From Colwellia sp. C1TZA3 (GTDB lineage: Bacteria > Pseudomonadota > Gammaproteobacteria > Enterobacterales > Alteromonadaceae), in contig NZ_VOLS01000027.1 of assembly GCF_007954265.1 (NCBI RefSeq), forward strand, positions 1-57,001: 57,001 nt of DNA, written 5' to 3'. The notes beneath the pieces were generated by a model. It had not been told where the DNA came from. It did no database searches and worked only from the letters and a program-made list of their open reading frames with translations. Positions 35,573-45,402 of the stretch are shown piece after piece (the first letter of the stretch is position 1; every line of letters starts with the position of its first letter). The translations under genes were made by a program, and so were the position numbers.

Positions 35573-36154
35573 ATGAATTCAATCAGTATTAATATTGTAG
35601 TCACCAGCGTTTTAGTAATGTCACCATTGCTTGTTAATGCCGAGGAAACCCTTCCTATGCAAGATATCCAGCAAGCACGTTCTTTAGTAAAAGCTTTTGG
35701 CAGCGATTTAAAATCTGTCTTAATCACAACGATGAAAACAGCTGGTCCTATCAAAGCACTAGAGGTGTGTAATACACAAGCGGGACCTATTGCTGAAAAA
35801 AACTCTGCCTTGTCAGCATGGGATATCGCCCGAACTTCACTGAAAGTGCGTAATACCAGCAATGCACCTGATGCTTGGGAAACAACTATTTTGCGCCAGT
35901 TTGAAACGCGTAAAGCTGCAGGAGAAAATATAAAAGCTATGGAACATTCTGAGGTAGTGCAAGTAGGTGATAAAACGGTTTTGCGTTATATGAAGGCAAT
36001 ACCTACGGGAGGCTTATGTCTAGCATGCCATGGTAGTAAGTTAGCTGATGATGTAAGTGAGAAAGTTAATAAGTTATATCCAAACGATCAAGCCACAGGT
36101 TTTAAGTTGGGTGATATTCGCGGTGCATTTACCTTACAGAAAATAAAGCTTTAG
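35573..36154 (+). CDS. Exported single-haem DUF3365 (Tll0287-like) protein
   Basis: This 193-residue protein has a signal peptide ending VNAEE (residue about 24). The DUF3365 domain contains ALEVCNTQAGPIAE and WEVR-like positions (SLKVRNTSNAPDAWE), and a haem c motif CLACH lies near residue 149. Tll0287-like proteins bind haem c near the redox-sensing PAS-like fold. A periplasmic redox-sensing or electron-transfer role is likely. AGGAGAGTAT gives a strong ribosome site. Confidence 0.85.
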   Translation: MNSISINIVVTSVLVMSPLLVNAEETLPMQDIQQARSLVKAFGSDLKSVLITTMKTAGPIKALEVCNTQAGPIAEKNSALSAWDIARTSLKVRNTSNAPDAWETTILRQFETRKAAGENIKAMEHSEVVQVGDKTVLRYMKAIPTGGLCLACHGSKLADDVSEKVNKLYPNDQATGFKLGDIRGAFTLQKIKL

Positions 36155-36328
36155 CGATTTCTACAATAGTGATTTATAAATCAGTAGAATAAAAGTTCCC
36201 GTCATTTATTTTGCTGGTTTTTAAGTTGATAATTTTAAGAAACGATAGGGTATAATTATTTATCATTTTTTCTTAGAGTTAATATTATCCACCAAGCAGA
36301 TAAAAAAGTAATAAATCAGCTAGTTTCC

Positions 36329-37405
36329 TTGGAAGCTGTATCGACATCAGAAGTAAATGCCGAGCTTAAAGTGGCTACTTTCAATTTATTTAATTATCTT
36401 GAGCCACCTAATGCTTATTATGATTTTGAGCGTATTTACAGCGCAGAACAATGGCATAAAAAGCAAAAGTGGGTTACTGATTACTTGTGTGAGCATCAAC
36501 CAGATATTATTGGTTTTCAGGAAGTGTTTAGTACTGAGTCGTTAAAAGCATTAGTCACAGCACAGGGTTATGCTTATTTTGCCGTGGTTGATCAACCACA
36601 TGTCATTGATGATTTTATTTACCAACGTCCTGTTGTCGCCATAGCGTCTCGTTATCCTATTGTTGATGTGAATGCAGTAAAGCCAAACACTGAACTTGCC
36701 GAAAGTTTAGGTTTAGCCAACGACTTTTCTTTTAGCCGAAAAGTTATCAGAGCAACGATTGAAGTACCTCATATCGGCAACTGTGACTGTTATGTGGTGC
36801 ACTTTAAATCTAAACGTTCAATGCTTGAAATTGATGAGCAAGATAAAAAACGCTCCGCAGAAAAAACCATTATTGATAGCCTAAAAGCACAAGTAGCCGG
36901 TGGTTGGGGTTCAACCATACAGCGTGGCAGCGAAGCAACGTTATTAATGATTGATATGATTGAACGACGAGAGGCAACGGCTAACCCTATGATATTAATG
37001 GGTGACTTTAATAACACCTTAGCTGATGGTGTGTTAAGTCATTTACTTACCAACAGCTTACGTTTTGTTTCTGCCATTGACCGTGATGCTTACCTTGCCA
37101 AATATTGTTTAAACGACGCTTGGGATTTATTTCAAGTAGCACAAACTAATGACAGCCATGAAACTAACCTAGTTAATCAAGCAGAAAAAGTAACGCGTAT
37201 CCCAACTCATTACTTTGGCGCTGGCAGCTCGGTACTCGATTATATTTTATTATCCTGTGAATTTGACGCTAGTTATCACGACAGTCTTTATCAAGTCAGC
37301 GCTTATCACACCTATGATCGACATTTAATTAACCCTATTTTTGAACGTGATGGCGAAAGTACCGATCATGGCATTGTGTTAGTGACATTAACTTTAAGAT
37401 CATAA
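36329..37405 (+). CDS. Endonuclease/exonuclease/phosphatase family protein
   Basis: The about 358-residue cytosolic protein has the EEP fold motifs VATFNLFNYL, IIGFQEVFS (metal-binding Glu), LMGDFNNTLADG (Asp-x-Asn) and STDHGIVLV (the Asp-His pair). The start is uncertain: TTG 36329 lacks a ribosome site, and the frame stays open upstream to include a possible ATT start near 36284 behind TTAGAG. Substrates of this family range from DNA to phosphoesters; none can be named here. Confidence 0.8.
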   Translation: MEAVSTSEVNAELKVATFNLFNYLEPPNAYYDFERIYSAEQWHKKQKWVTDYLCEHQPDIIGFQEVFSTESLKALVTAQGYAYFAVVDQPHVIDDFIYQRPVVAIASRYPIVDVNAVKPNTELAESLGLANDFSFSRKVIRATIEVPHIGNCDCYVVHFKSKRSMLEIDEQDKKRSAEKTIIDSLKAQVAGGWGSTIQRGSEATLLMIDMIERREATANPMILMGDFNNTLADGVLSHLLTNSLRFVSAIDRDAYLAKYCLNDAWDLFQVAQTNDSHETNLVNQAEKVTRIPTHYFGAGSSVLDYILLSCEFDASYHDSLYQVSAYHTYDRHLINPIFERDGESTDHGIVLVTLTLRS

Positions 37406-37471
37406 GGTTTTAAGGATATAGGGCTGTAGGGTGTTTTTCTGCAAAAAAGTACTTATAGTTTGCTGTTTATA

Positions 37472-37506
37472 GAGCCTGTAACCAGGGCTGTTACAGGCTC
37501 TTATTT
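37472..37506 (+). terminator. Terminator of the EEP-family gene
   Basis: GAGCCTGTAAC (37472-37482) pairs exactly with GTTACAGGCTC (37490-37500) across 7 bases and is followed by TTATTTT. Confidence 0.85.
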
Positions 37507-37599
37507 TCTATTTGTCGGTTATATTAAGACCTATAAAGCCATGGTTTAAGGCTAGATCATCATCTGTATCCCCCTAGAGAGACACTGTGTTGGCTCAAT

Positions 37600-37759
37600 G
37601 TAGGCTGAACTTTAGTCCATCAAGTTAAATGAAATTTAACCGTTTTCGCATAAATACCCATCGAAAAAGAATATTTGCTAGCAACATTTGTTGGCAATAT
37701 TAGTTGGCCCATCGGGTTAATTGGTGGCTAAACGGTTGACGGACTGAAGTCCGACCTAC
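37600..37759. repeat. Family E inverted-repeat element, copy 2
   Basis: GTAGGCTGAACTTTAGTCC (37600) pairs with GGACTGAAGTCCGACCTAC (ending 37759) as imperfect 24-bp inverted ends over 160 bp. It is bracketed by near-identical direct repeats GACACTGTGTTGGCTCAATG (from 37581) and GACACTATGTTGGTTCAATA (from 37803), which may be an unusually long target duplication or a second layer of repeat. Confidence 0.6.
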
Positions 37760-37832
37760 AAAAAATCGCTTAACGCGGCATTAGCATCTGTAGACGTTAT
37801 TTGGACACTATGTTGGTTCAATATCGTTTGCT

Positions 37833-38744
37833 TCAGTCCTTAATATTTATTGTTGTTAAGTGTTTTGATACTGTTTCAACAATACTAAAGGCATTGGTAC
37901 TGTGCAGTACACTGTTTGAGCTCCAAATGTTAGTCACGCCCATATCCTTTAGCCTTGCGATGGCGTTATCAACAAAAAAGGCATGGGTCACTATAATTGA
38001 AATACTCAAGGGGGCTTGTTGTTGTATTTGTTTAACGGCTTGTTCTAGGGTTTTTCCTGTGCTGGCAATGTCATCTACAATGATAACGTCTCGATTGGTT
38101 AAGCTAACGGCCTTGATGTTATTTTTATCATGCGTGTTCAATGTGACAGCAACGTCTTTATCACCAAAACGCGCTTTTGTCGCAATAGTATAATTCCACA
38201 GGTGCGGTTGAGCGATAGCCTTAACCCATTGTTCAGACTCTTCATCAGGGCCAATAAGTACCGGTTGACTAAAATGTTGTTGTAAAAATGCAGACATAGC
38301 ATTCGTGGCGTGCAAAGCGCAGGCTTGGCTAATGGGAATGGCTTCACTGAGCTTATTGATGCGGTGTAAATGAGGATCGATAGTGATAACGCTATCAAAA
38401 TAGGCAGCGAGCAAGTTGCCAATAATTTTTTGACTAACCGCTTCTCCAGGATTAAAAGCAATATCTTGGCGCATATAACATAAGTAGGGCGCTACTAAGG
38501 TTATATGTTTAACTCCCTGATTTCTCGCGGCTGTTGCCGTTATGATCAATTCAGTAAGTTTTGCATTGGGGTTATTTAATGTCCGGCAAATAATAATCTG
38601 CTGTGGTAGCGTTGTCGGCAGTGTCACCTTGGTTTCACCATCAGGAAATTGATGCAATGCTACCTTTTTAAACGCCGCCGATAAACTTTTAGCTAGCTGC
38701 TGAGCAGGTAATAAATAATCGTCAAAGCCTAGTATTAAGGTCAT
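37833..38744 (-). CDS. Ribose-phosphate diphosphokinase (PRPP synthetase) homologue
   Basis: This 303-residue protein has a two-phosphoribosyltransferase fold. The N-half contains HQFPDGETKVTLP and the pattern RQDIAFNPGEAVS. The C-half holds the PRPP-binding loop DVIIVDDIASTGKTLEQAV (near residue 222). It is shorter and more divergent than housekeeping Prs (about 315 residues). It is encoded 34 bp after the thymidine phosphorylase-family gene, as in clusters where the two act on ribose phosphates from nucleotide breakdown. It most likely makes or uses PRPP in nucleoside-phosphate salvage and is not the essential Prs. Confidence 0.85.
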   Translation of the reverse strand: MTLILGFDDYLLPAQQLAKSLSAAFKKVALHQFPDGETKVTLPTTLPQQIIICRTLNNPNAKLTELIITATAARNQGVKHITLVAPYLCYMRQDIAFNPGEAVSQKIIGNLLAAYFDSVITIDPHLHRINKLSEAIPISQACALHATNAMSAFLQQHFSQPVLIGPDEESEQWVKAIAQPHLWNYTIATKARFGDKDVAVTLNTHDKNNIKAVSLTNRDVIIVDDIASTGKTLEQAVKQIQQQAPLSISIIVTHAFFVDNAIARLKDMGVTNIWSSNSVLHSTNAFSIVETVSKHLTTINIKD

Positions 38745-38778
38745 TGTTACTCCTAAGGGTTAATATTCAAGGGTACTA

Positions 38779-40308
38779 TTAAATAAAGTAGTTATCGTCT
38801 GTCGATGGGGGATTTTTCGCTATAACATAAGCGTTGTTCTCATGAGCAAATTGTGTCGAAAATTCAAAATCACTTTTAAAGCAGGCGTATATAATAAAAA
38901 GTGTGTCACCTTTTTTGACTTTATCGCCTACTTTTTTAATCAGATCAACACCAGCATATTTCTCTATCGGGGCACCGGCCAAGCTGGCTATATGGGCGAT
39001 ATTTAAGTTGTTTATGGCGTCAACATAGCCACTTTTGCTCGCGATCATTACATACTCTAATGGGGCTTTACCTTGTCTTTTTGGCTGTGCCCCTTGTGCC
39101 AGGATAATGGCTTGCATTTTTTCAAAAGCTCGGCCAGATTCCAAAATATCTCGGGCAATGTTGTAACCTTGTCCACCTCTAACATCGGGATCAAACTCTA
39201 AAATTCTACCGGCTAAACGTAAAGACTTTTCCCGTAAATCACTGGGCGCATTTTTGTTGTTACTTAACACTTGCTGTACATCCCTTGCTTCTAGAGCTGG
39301 GCCGATACCATTGCCAATGGGTTGAGAGCCATCACTAATAACCACATCGATATGCAAACCAAAGAGATCGCCAATATATTCAAATAATTTTCTTAACGCC
39401 AATGCTGCTTGATTATTGTGAATTTTAGCGGATGGTCCTACGGGTATATCAATGAGTAGGTGCGTTGAGCCCGCCGCTATTTTTTTCGATAAGATAGAGG
39501 CAACCAATTGCCCGGTTGAGTCCATTGATAAAGGCCGTTCTACCGATATTAAAATATCATCAACAGGCGCTAGCCTTGCCGTGCCACCCCAGGTCAACAT
39601 GCCACGGTTTTGGTGTACTACCTCTTGCATTTGTTCAATACTAAGTTCTACCTTAGCTAGCACTTCCATAGTGTCGGCGGTACCCGCAGGTGAGGTAATC
39701 GCTCGGCTAGAGGTTTTAGGCATTAACATGCCGTGTGCCGCCACGATCGGCATCACTATCATGGTTGTGCGATTGCCAGGAATACCGCCAATACAATGTT
39801 TATCGACAACGATAGTTTCGCCCCAGTTTAAGACTTCGCCGGTATCAACCATGGCTTTCGTTAAAAACAAGACTTCTTGTCGCTCTAAACCATTATGGCT
39901 GCAGGCGACTAAAAATGCGGCAATTTCCATTTTTGAATAACGGTTTTCTAAAATATCTTGGCAGATAAGGTGAAACTCATCTTTTTTCAGCGATTCACCG
40001 GCAATTTTTCTATGTACGGCTTTAAGCGAGATGGGTGGTTTAGCGGGCGCGATTCTTACGTCAACTCCCTGTTCTTTGTCTAATTGTTTAAAGGCTTGGG
40101 TACTTAAACCAAGCTCATTAATATCAACAATAGTGCAGTCATCAACAATGTTTAACACCGCCAGTACCGGACTACCATTACCTGATATGTAAATTTCTAT
40201 TTTCATTAACGCCTGAAAACCCTCAGTGCGATAGAGTGGGCAATCGCGGTGCAAGTAGGCAACATTTTCTTTAAATGTGTCAATGGCTACAGCTTTTAGT
40301 TTTAACAT
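38779..40308 (-). CDS. Thymidine/AMP phosphorylase family protein (long archaeal-like type)
   Basis: From ATG 40308 (a GTG at 40329 is also open) the 509-residue protein has an N-terminal extension of about 90 residues followed by the pyrimidine-phosphorylase core. [47 protein letters not shown] and [12 protein letters not shown] are diagnostic of the long TIGR02645-like group that includes archaeal AMP phosphorylase. The group phosphorolyses nucleotides or nucleosides to ribose-1(,5)-phosphate. Together with the PRPP synthetase homologue it forms a two-gene operon. The exact nucleoside specificity is unknown. Confidence 0.88.
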   Translation of the reverse strand: MLKLKAVAIDTFKENVAYLHRDCPLYRTEGFQALMKIEIYISGNGSPVLAVLNIVDDCTIVDINELGLSTQAFKQLDKEQGVDVRIAPAKPPISLKAVHRKIAGESLKKDEFHLICQDILENRYSKMEIAAFLVACSHNGLERQEVLFLTKAMVDTGEVLNWGETIVVDKHCIGGIPGNRTTMIVMPIVAAHGMLMPKTSSRAITSPAGTADTMEVLAKVELSIEQMQEVVHQNRGMLTWGGTARLAPVDDILISVERPLSMDSTGQLVASILSKKIAAGSTHLLIDIPVGPSAKIHNNQAALALRKLFEYIGDLFGLHIDVVISDGSQPIGNGIGPALEARDVQQVLSNNKNAPSDLREKSLRLAGRILEFDPDVRGGQGYNIARDILESGRAFEKMQAIILAQGAQPKRQGKAPLEYVMIASKSGYVDAINNLNIAHIASLAGAPIEKYAGVDLIKKVGDKVKKGDTLFIIYACFKSDFEFSTQFAHENNAYVIAKNPPSTDDNYFI

Positions 40309-40329
40309 AAGGTGAAAAGTCCTCTTCAC

Positions 40330-40667
40330 TAAGTTAGTCGTTAGGGTGTATTTTTACTGGTCAGGCAACCCCATGGATTAATTTATTTTGTCTTTATTTT
40401 AGGTTGGGCTTGAGCTAGTCCATCATGTTAACTGTCTATTTACGGCATAAATACAACCTACAACAACCTATGGTGAACATCCATTTTCCTCAGGTCAAAA
40501 TACAATTAATTAAAATCGTCTTAGCTGATTGAAGGGGATCGGGTATATATTTCGTGGCGCTTGATCAGGGTTAAAGCTACAAATTGATTATTGCAGCTTT
40601 ATCAACCCAGCATTTTTTAATTTCAAAATGCTGAGTTCAGCAACCGGAAAACTAAATTATGATAGGG
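40330..40667. other. Gene-free gap with repeat remnants
   Basis: This 338-bp stretch separates the thymidine phosphorylase gene from uspA. It contains fragments of family E (TAGTCCATCATG near 40416) and of the family D end (GATCGGGTATATA near 40537). A hairpin CAGCATTTT/AAAATGCTG at 40608-40633, downstream of uspA, lacks a clear T run. No coding region is visible. Confidence 0.5.
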
Positions 40668-41120
40668 TTATTCATTATAACGTACCGCTAATACATCACA
40701 TTTTGCGCCGTGTAAAATAGCATTTGCGGTAGAGCCTAATAATAATCGCAAACCATGCACGCCATGGCTGCCAGTTATAATTAAATCAACTTTATGGTGC
40801 TTAGCAAAGGCTAATATTTCCTCACTAGTTTGTCCTACGGGTATATGTACGTTTCGTTCAGGAATATTAAGCCTTTTAACCAAAGATAACAGCACCTCCT
40901 TGGCGCGGTCTTGAAATATTTGTGTTGTACTAATACTGTCTGAAGCGTCAAGGTTAGGCACAACGCCGTGTACACCGCCATAGTAGATGTTAGCTATTGG
41001 CTCTATTACGTGAATAATGCTCAGTTTAGCTTGAGTCAGTTGCTGCAACTTTTCGACCTTATCTTCAATATAACTTTTAGTTTCATTTAGTTCTGTTGCA
41101 AATAAAATATGTTTATACAT
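40668..41120 (-). CDS. Universal stress protein (UspA family)
   Basis: I use ATG 41120 (GGAG 6 bases upstream) and not the ATG at 41132 whose own codons form that ribosome site. The 150-residue protein starts MYKHILFATEL and ends with the ATP-binding motif GSHGVHGLRLLLGSTANAILHGAKCDVLAVR (G-2X-G-9X-G-S/T), so it is an ATP-binding type Usp. It starts 15 bp after the MBL gene and is probably its operon partner. Confidence 0.92.
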   Translation of the reverse strand: MYKHILFATELNETKSYIEDKVEKLQQLTQAKLSIIHVIEPIANIYYGGVHGVVPNLDASDSISTTQIFQDRAKEVLLSLVKRLNIPERNVHIPVGQTSEEILAFAKHHKVDLIITGSHGVHGLRLLLGSTANAILHGAKCDVLAVRYNE

Positions 41121-41135
41121 AAATTTCTCCATTCT

Positions 41136-42524
41136 TTAGATAATAATATTCTGCTTATAGCTGGCTTGCACGACATTAGCTTGGCATTGATGTTTTAATT
41201 TTTCTGCCAATACGCTCATGGCTTCTTCCTCGCCATGAACGAGTACTACCGGCGGTTTATTTTCAAAACCTTGATACCAATCCAATAAGCCTTGTTGGTC
41301 AGCATGGGCTGAAAAACCGCCAATGGTGTGAACTTTGGCATTAACTTGTACCTTTTCACCCCATAAATTAATATTTTCAGTGCCATCAACAAGCGACCGG
41401 CCTAAGGTACCTCTGGCTTGAAATCCGACAATAATTACGTGGGCATTTTTGCGCCAAATGTTATGTTTAAAATGATGTTTAATTCGCCCACCTGTGCACA
41501 TACCACTACCGGCAATAATAATTGCACCTGAGTTGATTTGATTGATTTTCATTGAATATTCAGTTGTTTCTGACATGTGCAGGTTAGGTAAATCAAAGAT
41601 ACCTTTATGATTTTTTTCAACATCCACCGCTTTTTCATCATAAACTTCACTGTGTTTGGCATATACTTTGGTGGCTTTTATCCCCATAGGACTATCGAGA
41701 AAAATTTGCCAATCACCTAGTTGCCACTCTTCAAAGTGTTGTATAAATTCATAGAGTAACTCTTGCGTTCTACCAACGGTAAAAGCAGGTATTAATATAT
41801 TGCCTTTGCTACTTTTAGCATGGGCAATAATCTCACCCATTTCTTGCCAAGTATCCTGCCAACTACGATGGAGTCGGTCTCCATAAGTACTTTCCATTAT
41901 CACGAGATCAGCATGCTTAACTTGAAAAGGATCACGTAAAATAGGGGCATTTTTATGGCCTAAATCGCCACTAAAAACGATTTTTTTGCTTTCGCCGTTT
42001 TCAGTTAGCATTAATTCAACAATGGCTGAACCAACAATATGGCCTGCATCTCTGAGGGTGAGTTTAACGCCTGAACAAATTTCCAGCTCTTTATCATAGT
42101 TAAGCCCTTGAAAATACTGTAATGTTCTGGTCGCTTCTTCGGTGGTGTAAAGCGGTTCTATTAATGCTAAGCCTTTACGTTCACGCTTTTTGTTTTCCCA
42201 GCGTGCCTCTTTTTCATGGATATAACCAGAATCAACCAGCATAATTTCACATAAATCTGCCGTCGCATTGTGGGTATAAATTTTGCCATGATAACCTTCT
42301 TTGATCAGCATGGGTAAACGCCCCGTGTGATCAAGGTGAGCGTGACTAACAATCACGGCATCAAGTTGGGCAACATCAAACGGAAAGGGGTCACTATTGT
42401 GTCGCTCATGATTTTTAGAACCTTGTAACATGCCACATTCAAGTAATATGTTTTTATGATTAACTTGTATCAAATAGCACGAACCAGTAACTTCTCCGGT
42501 GGCGCCAAAAAATTTAATATTCAT
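41136..42524 (-). CDS. MBL-fold beta-CASP RNA-metabolising hydrolase
   Basis: This 462-residue protein has a metallo-beta-lactamase core with the metal motif SHAHLDHTGRLP (residues about 59-70), GHIVGSAIVEL and a later FSGDLGH. A beta-CASP domain is followed by IIAGSGMCTGGRIKHHFKHN, then GFQARGTLGRSLVDG, then FSAHADQQGLLDW. This is the YSH1/CPSF73-like type, typically a ribonuclease. Such proteins recur in bacterial clusters with UspA and thymidine phosphorylase. It is the second gene of the cytochrome-MBL-Usp operon (19-bp gap from the cytochrome). Confidence 0.92.
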   Translation of the reverse strand: MNIKFFGATGEVTGSCYLIQVNHKNILLECGMLQGSKNHERHNSDPFPFDVAQLDAVIVSHAHLDHTGRLPMLIKEGYHGKIYTHNATADLCEIMLVDSGYIHEKEARWENKKRERKGLALIEPLYTTEEATRTLQYFQGLNYDKELEICSGVKLTLRDAGHIVGSAIVELMLTENGESKKIVFSGDLGHKNAPILRDPFQVKHADLVIMESTYGDRLHRSWQDTWQEMGEIIAHAKSSKGNILIPAFTVGRTQELLYEFIQHFEEWQLGDWQIFLDSPMGIKATKVYAKHSEVYDEKAVDVEKNHKGIFDLPNLHMSETTEYSMKINQINSGAIIIAGSGMCTGGRIKHHFKHNIWRKNAHVIIVGFQARGTLGRSLVDGTENINLWGEKVQVNAKVHTIGGFSAHADQQGLLDWYQGFENKPPVVLVHGEEEAMSVLAEKLKHQCQANVVQASYKQNIII

Positions 42525-42543
42525 TGGTAAACTCCAGTCATAC

Positions 42544-43014
42544 TTATTTTGGATAATATTGATACTTGGTGTGTTGATAAGGCACTAATTGGTAATTTGG
42601 TTGTAAAAAAGATACTAAATCAATAAGTTCAGTGACGGTCATTACATCATTAAAAATCTTCATTTTTGATTTACCATCCACAGTTTTTGCCATGGACAAA
42701 TATGGGCTAGCAAATTTATGCGAAGGATTAATGACAGAAGTGACTAATTCTGCATAAGTAACGACTTCGGTTTTATTGCCGCCAATAGTAATGGCTATCG
42801 TTGGATTTTTTTCAATGTTTTTTTCTGCAATATCAATATCTTCAACACTGTTAAGTGTGTGGCAAGCTGAACATTTAAACTTTAAAAATACTTTTTTTCC
42901 TGAGTCAATATTGCCTTTAGGTAAACTAAATCCTCTTGGAGAATCAACGCCTTTGCTACAACTCAGTAACGTTAATGTTATTATGGTAAGTAAAGTGAGC
43001 AAGGTATATTTCAT
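42544..43014 (-). CDS. Lipoprotein c-type cytochrome
   Basis: This 156-residue protein has a lipobox LLSC (Cys19). A single haem motif CSACH follows in GKKVFLKFKCSACHTLNSV, and a later SPYLSMAKT supplies a candidate axial methionine. A stretch VTELIDLVSFLQPNYQ forms the final helix, as in class I cytochromes c. It would face the periplasm. It is the first gene of the unit that continues with the MBL protein and UspA. A perfect FNR-type palindrome lies about 290 bp upstream. Confidence 0.85.
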   Translation of the reverse strand: MKYTLLTLLTIITLTLLSCSKGVDSPRGFSLPKGNIDSGKKVFLKFKCSACHTLNSVEDIDIAEKNIEKNPTIAITIGGNKTEVVTYAELVTSVINPSHKFASPYLSMAKTVDGKSKMKIFNDVMTVTELIDLVSFLQPNYQLVPYQHTKYQYYPK

Positions 43015-43294
43015 TATTATTCCTTAATTTTTTGTTGATTTAACTGAACCACTTATTTATTCCATTATCCATTCAATTATTTCCAGAACATCTGTAAATA
43101 CCGTCATTGTAAATACCACGTCTTATAACAACTCAAGTAGTATGTCTGTGCTGCGACCACCGCACGATGTAAAAACTACTGTACTATGAAAATTTACCAA
43201 CAGTTTGTCCCGTCAACATCAGCTAAAGATCACTTATTAATCTAATTACACTTAGCTTGGCAGGTAGTTTGTCAGGTAGCACTAATTTATAAGG

Positions 43295-43322
43295 ACCAAT
43301 ATTGATTAAGATCAATATTGGT
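43295..43322. promoter_or_regulatory. FNR/EtrA-type binding site in a 12-4-12 palindrome
   Basis: ACCAATATTGAT-TAAG-ATCAATATTGGT is perfectly symmetrical and contains TTGAT-N4-ATCAA, the exact FNR/CRP-superfamily anaerobic consensus. It lies 281 bp upstream of the cytochrome start and 714 bp before the corA relic. It implies oxygen control of one of these units. The rest of 43015-44035 holds a small B remnant and no gene. Confidence 0.7.
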
Positions 43323-43669
43323 TTAATTGGTAGGTAGTTAAGCCCAATATTGAGCGAGTATTGACAAGGGTAAATGCAAAAATAATTTGGCTGTTTAGAC
43401 CTGTTTATCAGGTGTTTCTTAATAAGGTTTTGTTAGCCTATAGGGATAATTTTAACATTTTATTACAGAGCTGATCCCTGTTGAACCGAGTTTAAGGGTT
43501 AAGTTCATTTGGTTGTTAGGCATAGCTAAAGACAGTAAAGCTAATGATTTTTCAGCAAAAAAAACAAATGGTTATTTTTTTATTGCAGTAACACGTAACT
43601 ATAATTCTATCAAATTATGTTCTATAGAAAACAGGAGTAACGATACAAGCAGTACACACTAGTTTATTA

Positions 43670-43703
43670 TGCCAATTTGATCACTTAATTAATCAACTTG
43701 GTA
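43670..43703 (-). repeat. 34-bp family B derivative consisting of the two ends only
   Basis: TGCCAATTTGATCACTTAATTAATCAACTTGGTA is flanked by TTA on both sides (43667-43669 and 43704-43706). Everything between the terminal inverted repeats has been deleted, but the target duplication survives. Confidence 0.75.
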
Positions 43704-44035
43704 TTAGTAGGTAAAGTAGTACCGGCAAAGATTTTAACTACTATGACTAAATTTGTTGATACTTAGAGATTTTCAAACAGTTATCTAGAAAGTTTTCTTG
43801 GGGCATAAAGCTTATATCAAATAGTAGATAAGGCCTAAAATATTGTCGAAATTACCATGAAATGGTTAGAAAATTAAATTTTCTTCATTGTCATTGATCG
43901 CTACAAATTATTAGTATTCGTACTAGTATGATTATAGGTTGGTGCGTCTAAAGCCTGTTAAGCCTTAGGTGTGTTTGGCAAAATATGTGCTAGATTTTTC
44001 ATAATATGGATTGATTATTTCGATAGGCATAAGAA

Positions 44036-45259
44036 ATGAATATGACTAAAAAATCACGTAATAGTAAAAATAGCACTACTAAGGTTGTTATCGGTAAGCC
44101 TAACAAAGGCATTAATTTATTTGGCTCTACGTTGGGTCTGTCTGGAGTCAGGAGCAAAAATCGCCAGTACCGAGTTAAACCAGGAGCCTTACCTAGTATT
44201 GAACATATTTAGTATTGAACATATTGCCGATGCTTCTGTTCCCTAAGTACCAGACAGTATTTTTATTAGCTATATTGACTATTGCGCTAACCAATTAAAA
44301 ACCGGTAAAGTTAGTGATCTTGACGAATTTATCGCCCAACCACTGCTTGATTGGGTAGCGGTTAGATGGATCAACATCAGTCCACCGCATCCTTATGTTA
44401 TCAATCAATTTAGGCAATATTTCGAGTTTCACACGCTAGCAGCAGAAGACGTTATGCATATTCCTCAACGTCCTAGAGTAGAGCTGTTTGACGACCATCT
44501 GTTTGTGGTGATGCGTATGATGCAATTGATTCAAGCTGAACCTAACAACATCAATAACACAGCAACGATTAAGGCGCTAGATTCTGAGCAAGTCAGCCTT
44601 TTTCTTTATGATAATGTCTTGATCACCTTTCAGGAAAAGCGGGGCGATGTCTGGCAACCTATCCGAGATTGGCTGCAAAAAGATAACGTGCGCATCCGTA
44701 AAAATGGAACAGATTATCTGCTCTATGCATTGCTTGATGCTATCGTTGATCATTGCTTTCCAGTGCTTGAACAATATGGTGATGTGCTTGAAGAACTTGA
44801 ACAGGTTACGCTGGATAACCCCATGGAACTGGTATTAAACAGCAACTTGCCCTATTGCGACGCATTGTTTGGCCGATGCGTGAAGTTGTCGATCAACTCT
44901 ATCGTGAGGAGGATGGTCGCATGAGTAATGCAACCAAGCCTTATTTACGTGATGTCTATGAACACACGATTCAAATTGTTGAGGTTATAGAGTCCTATCG
45001 TGAAATGGCGAGCAGTCTGACCGATTTATATATGTCTGCAGTGTCAAATCGTATGAACGAAATAATGAAGGTATTAACTATTATGGCCTCAGTATTTATT
45101 CCATTAACCTTTCTCGTGGGTGTTTACGGGATGAACTTCCAATATATGCCGGAATTGACTTGGCGCTGGGCTTATCCAGCAATATGGGGTGTTTTTATTT
45201 TGCTTACTACCGCGATGGTACTTTATTTTTGGCATAAAGGCTGGATTGGGGGAAATTAG
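44036..45259 (+). pseudogene. CorA-family Mg2+ transporter, multiply frameshifted
   Basis: Pieces in different frames read as one CorA-like protein. The N-terminal KGINLFGSTLGLSGVRSKNR is followed, at 44193-44224, by a perfect 16-bp tandem duplication that introduces an in-frame TAG. The soluble domain 44269-44850 includes AAEDVMHIPQRPRVELFDDH and FQEKRGDVWQPIRDWL. A frameshift near 44845 precedes the C-terminal VSNRMNEIMKVLTIMASVFIPLTF and the signature VYGMNFQYMPEL with two final TM helices. GMN and the pore helices are intact, but the gene cannot make one protein. Confidence 0.85.
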
Positions 45260-45402
45260 TGGCGATTACCAGCACACTATTTATTGCTAAATAGGATTAA
45301 ATATTAATGTCTATGTTAAATCGCGATATTTGAGTAGCTAAACATGATTTATAACATTGCTCATACAAGAGAGGTTTCGTAATAAACGAGGTTAAAACCA
45401 AG

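Noticed and set aside
43894-43907. Second FNR site upstream of the corA relic
   Set aside because: Only the TTGAT half is good; the other half reads ACAAA and not ATCAA.
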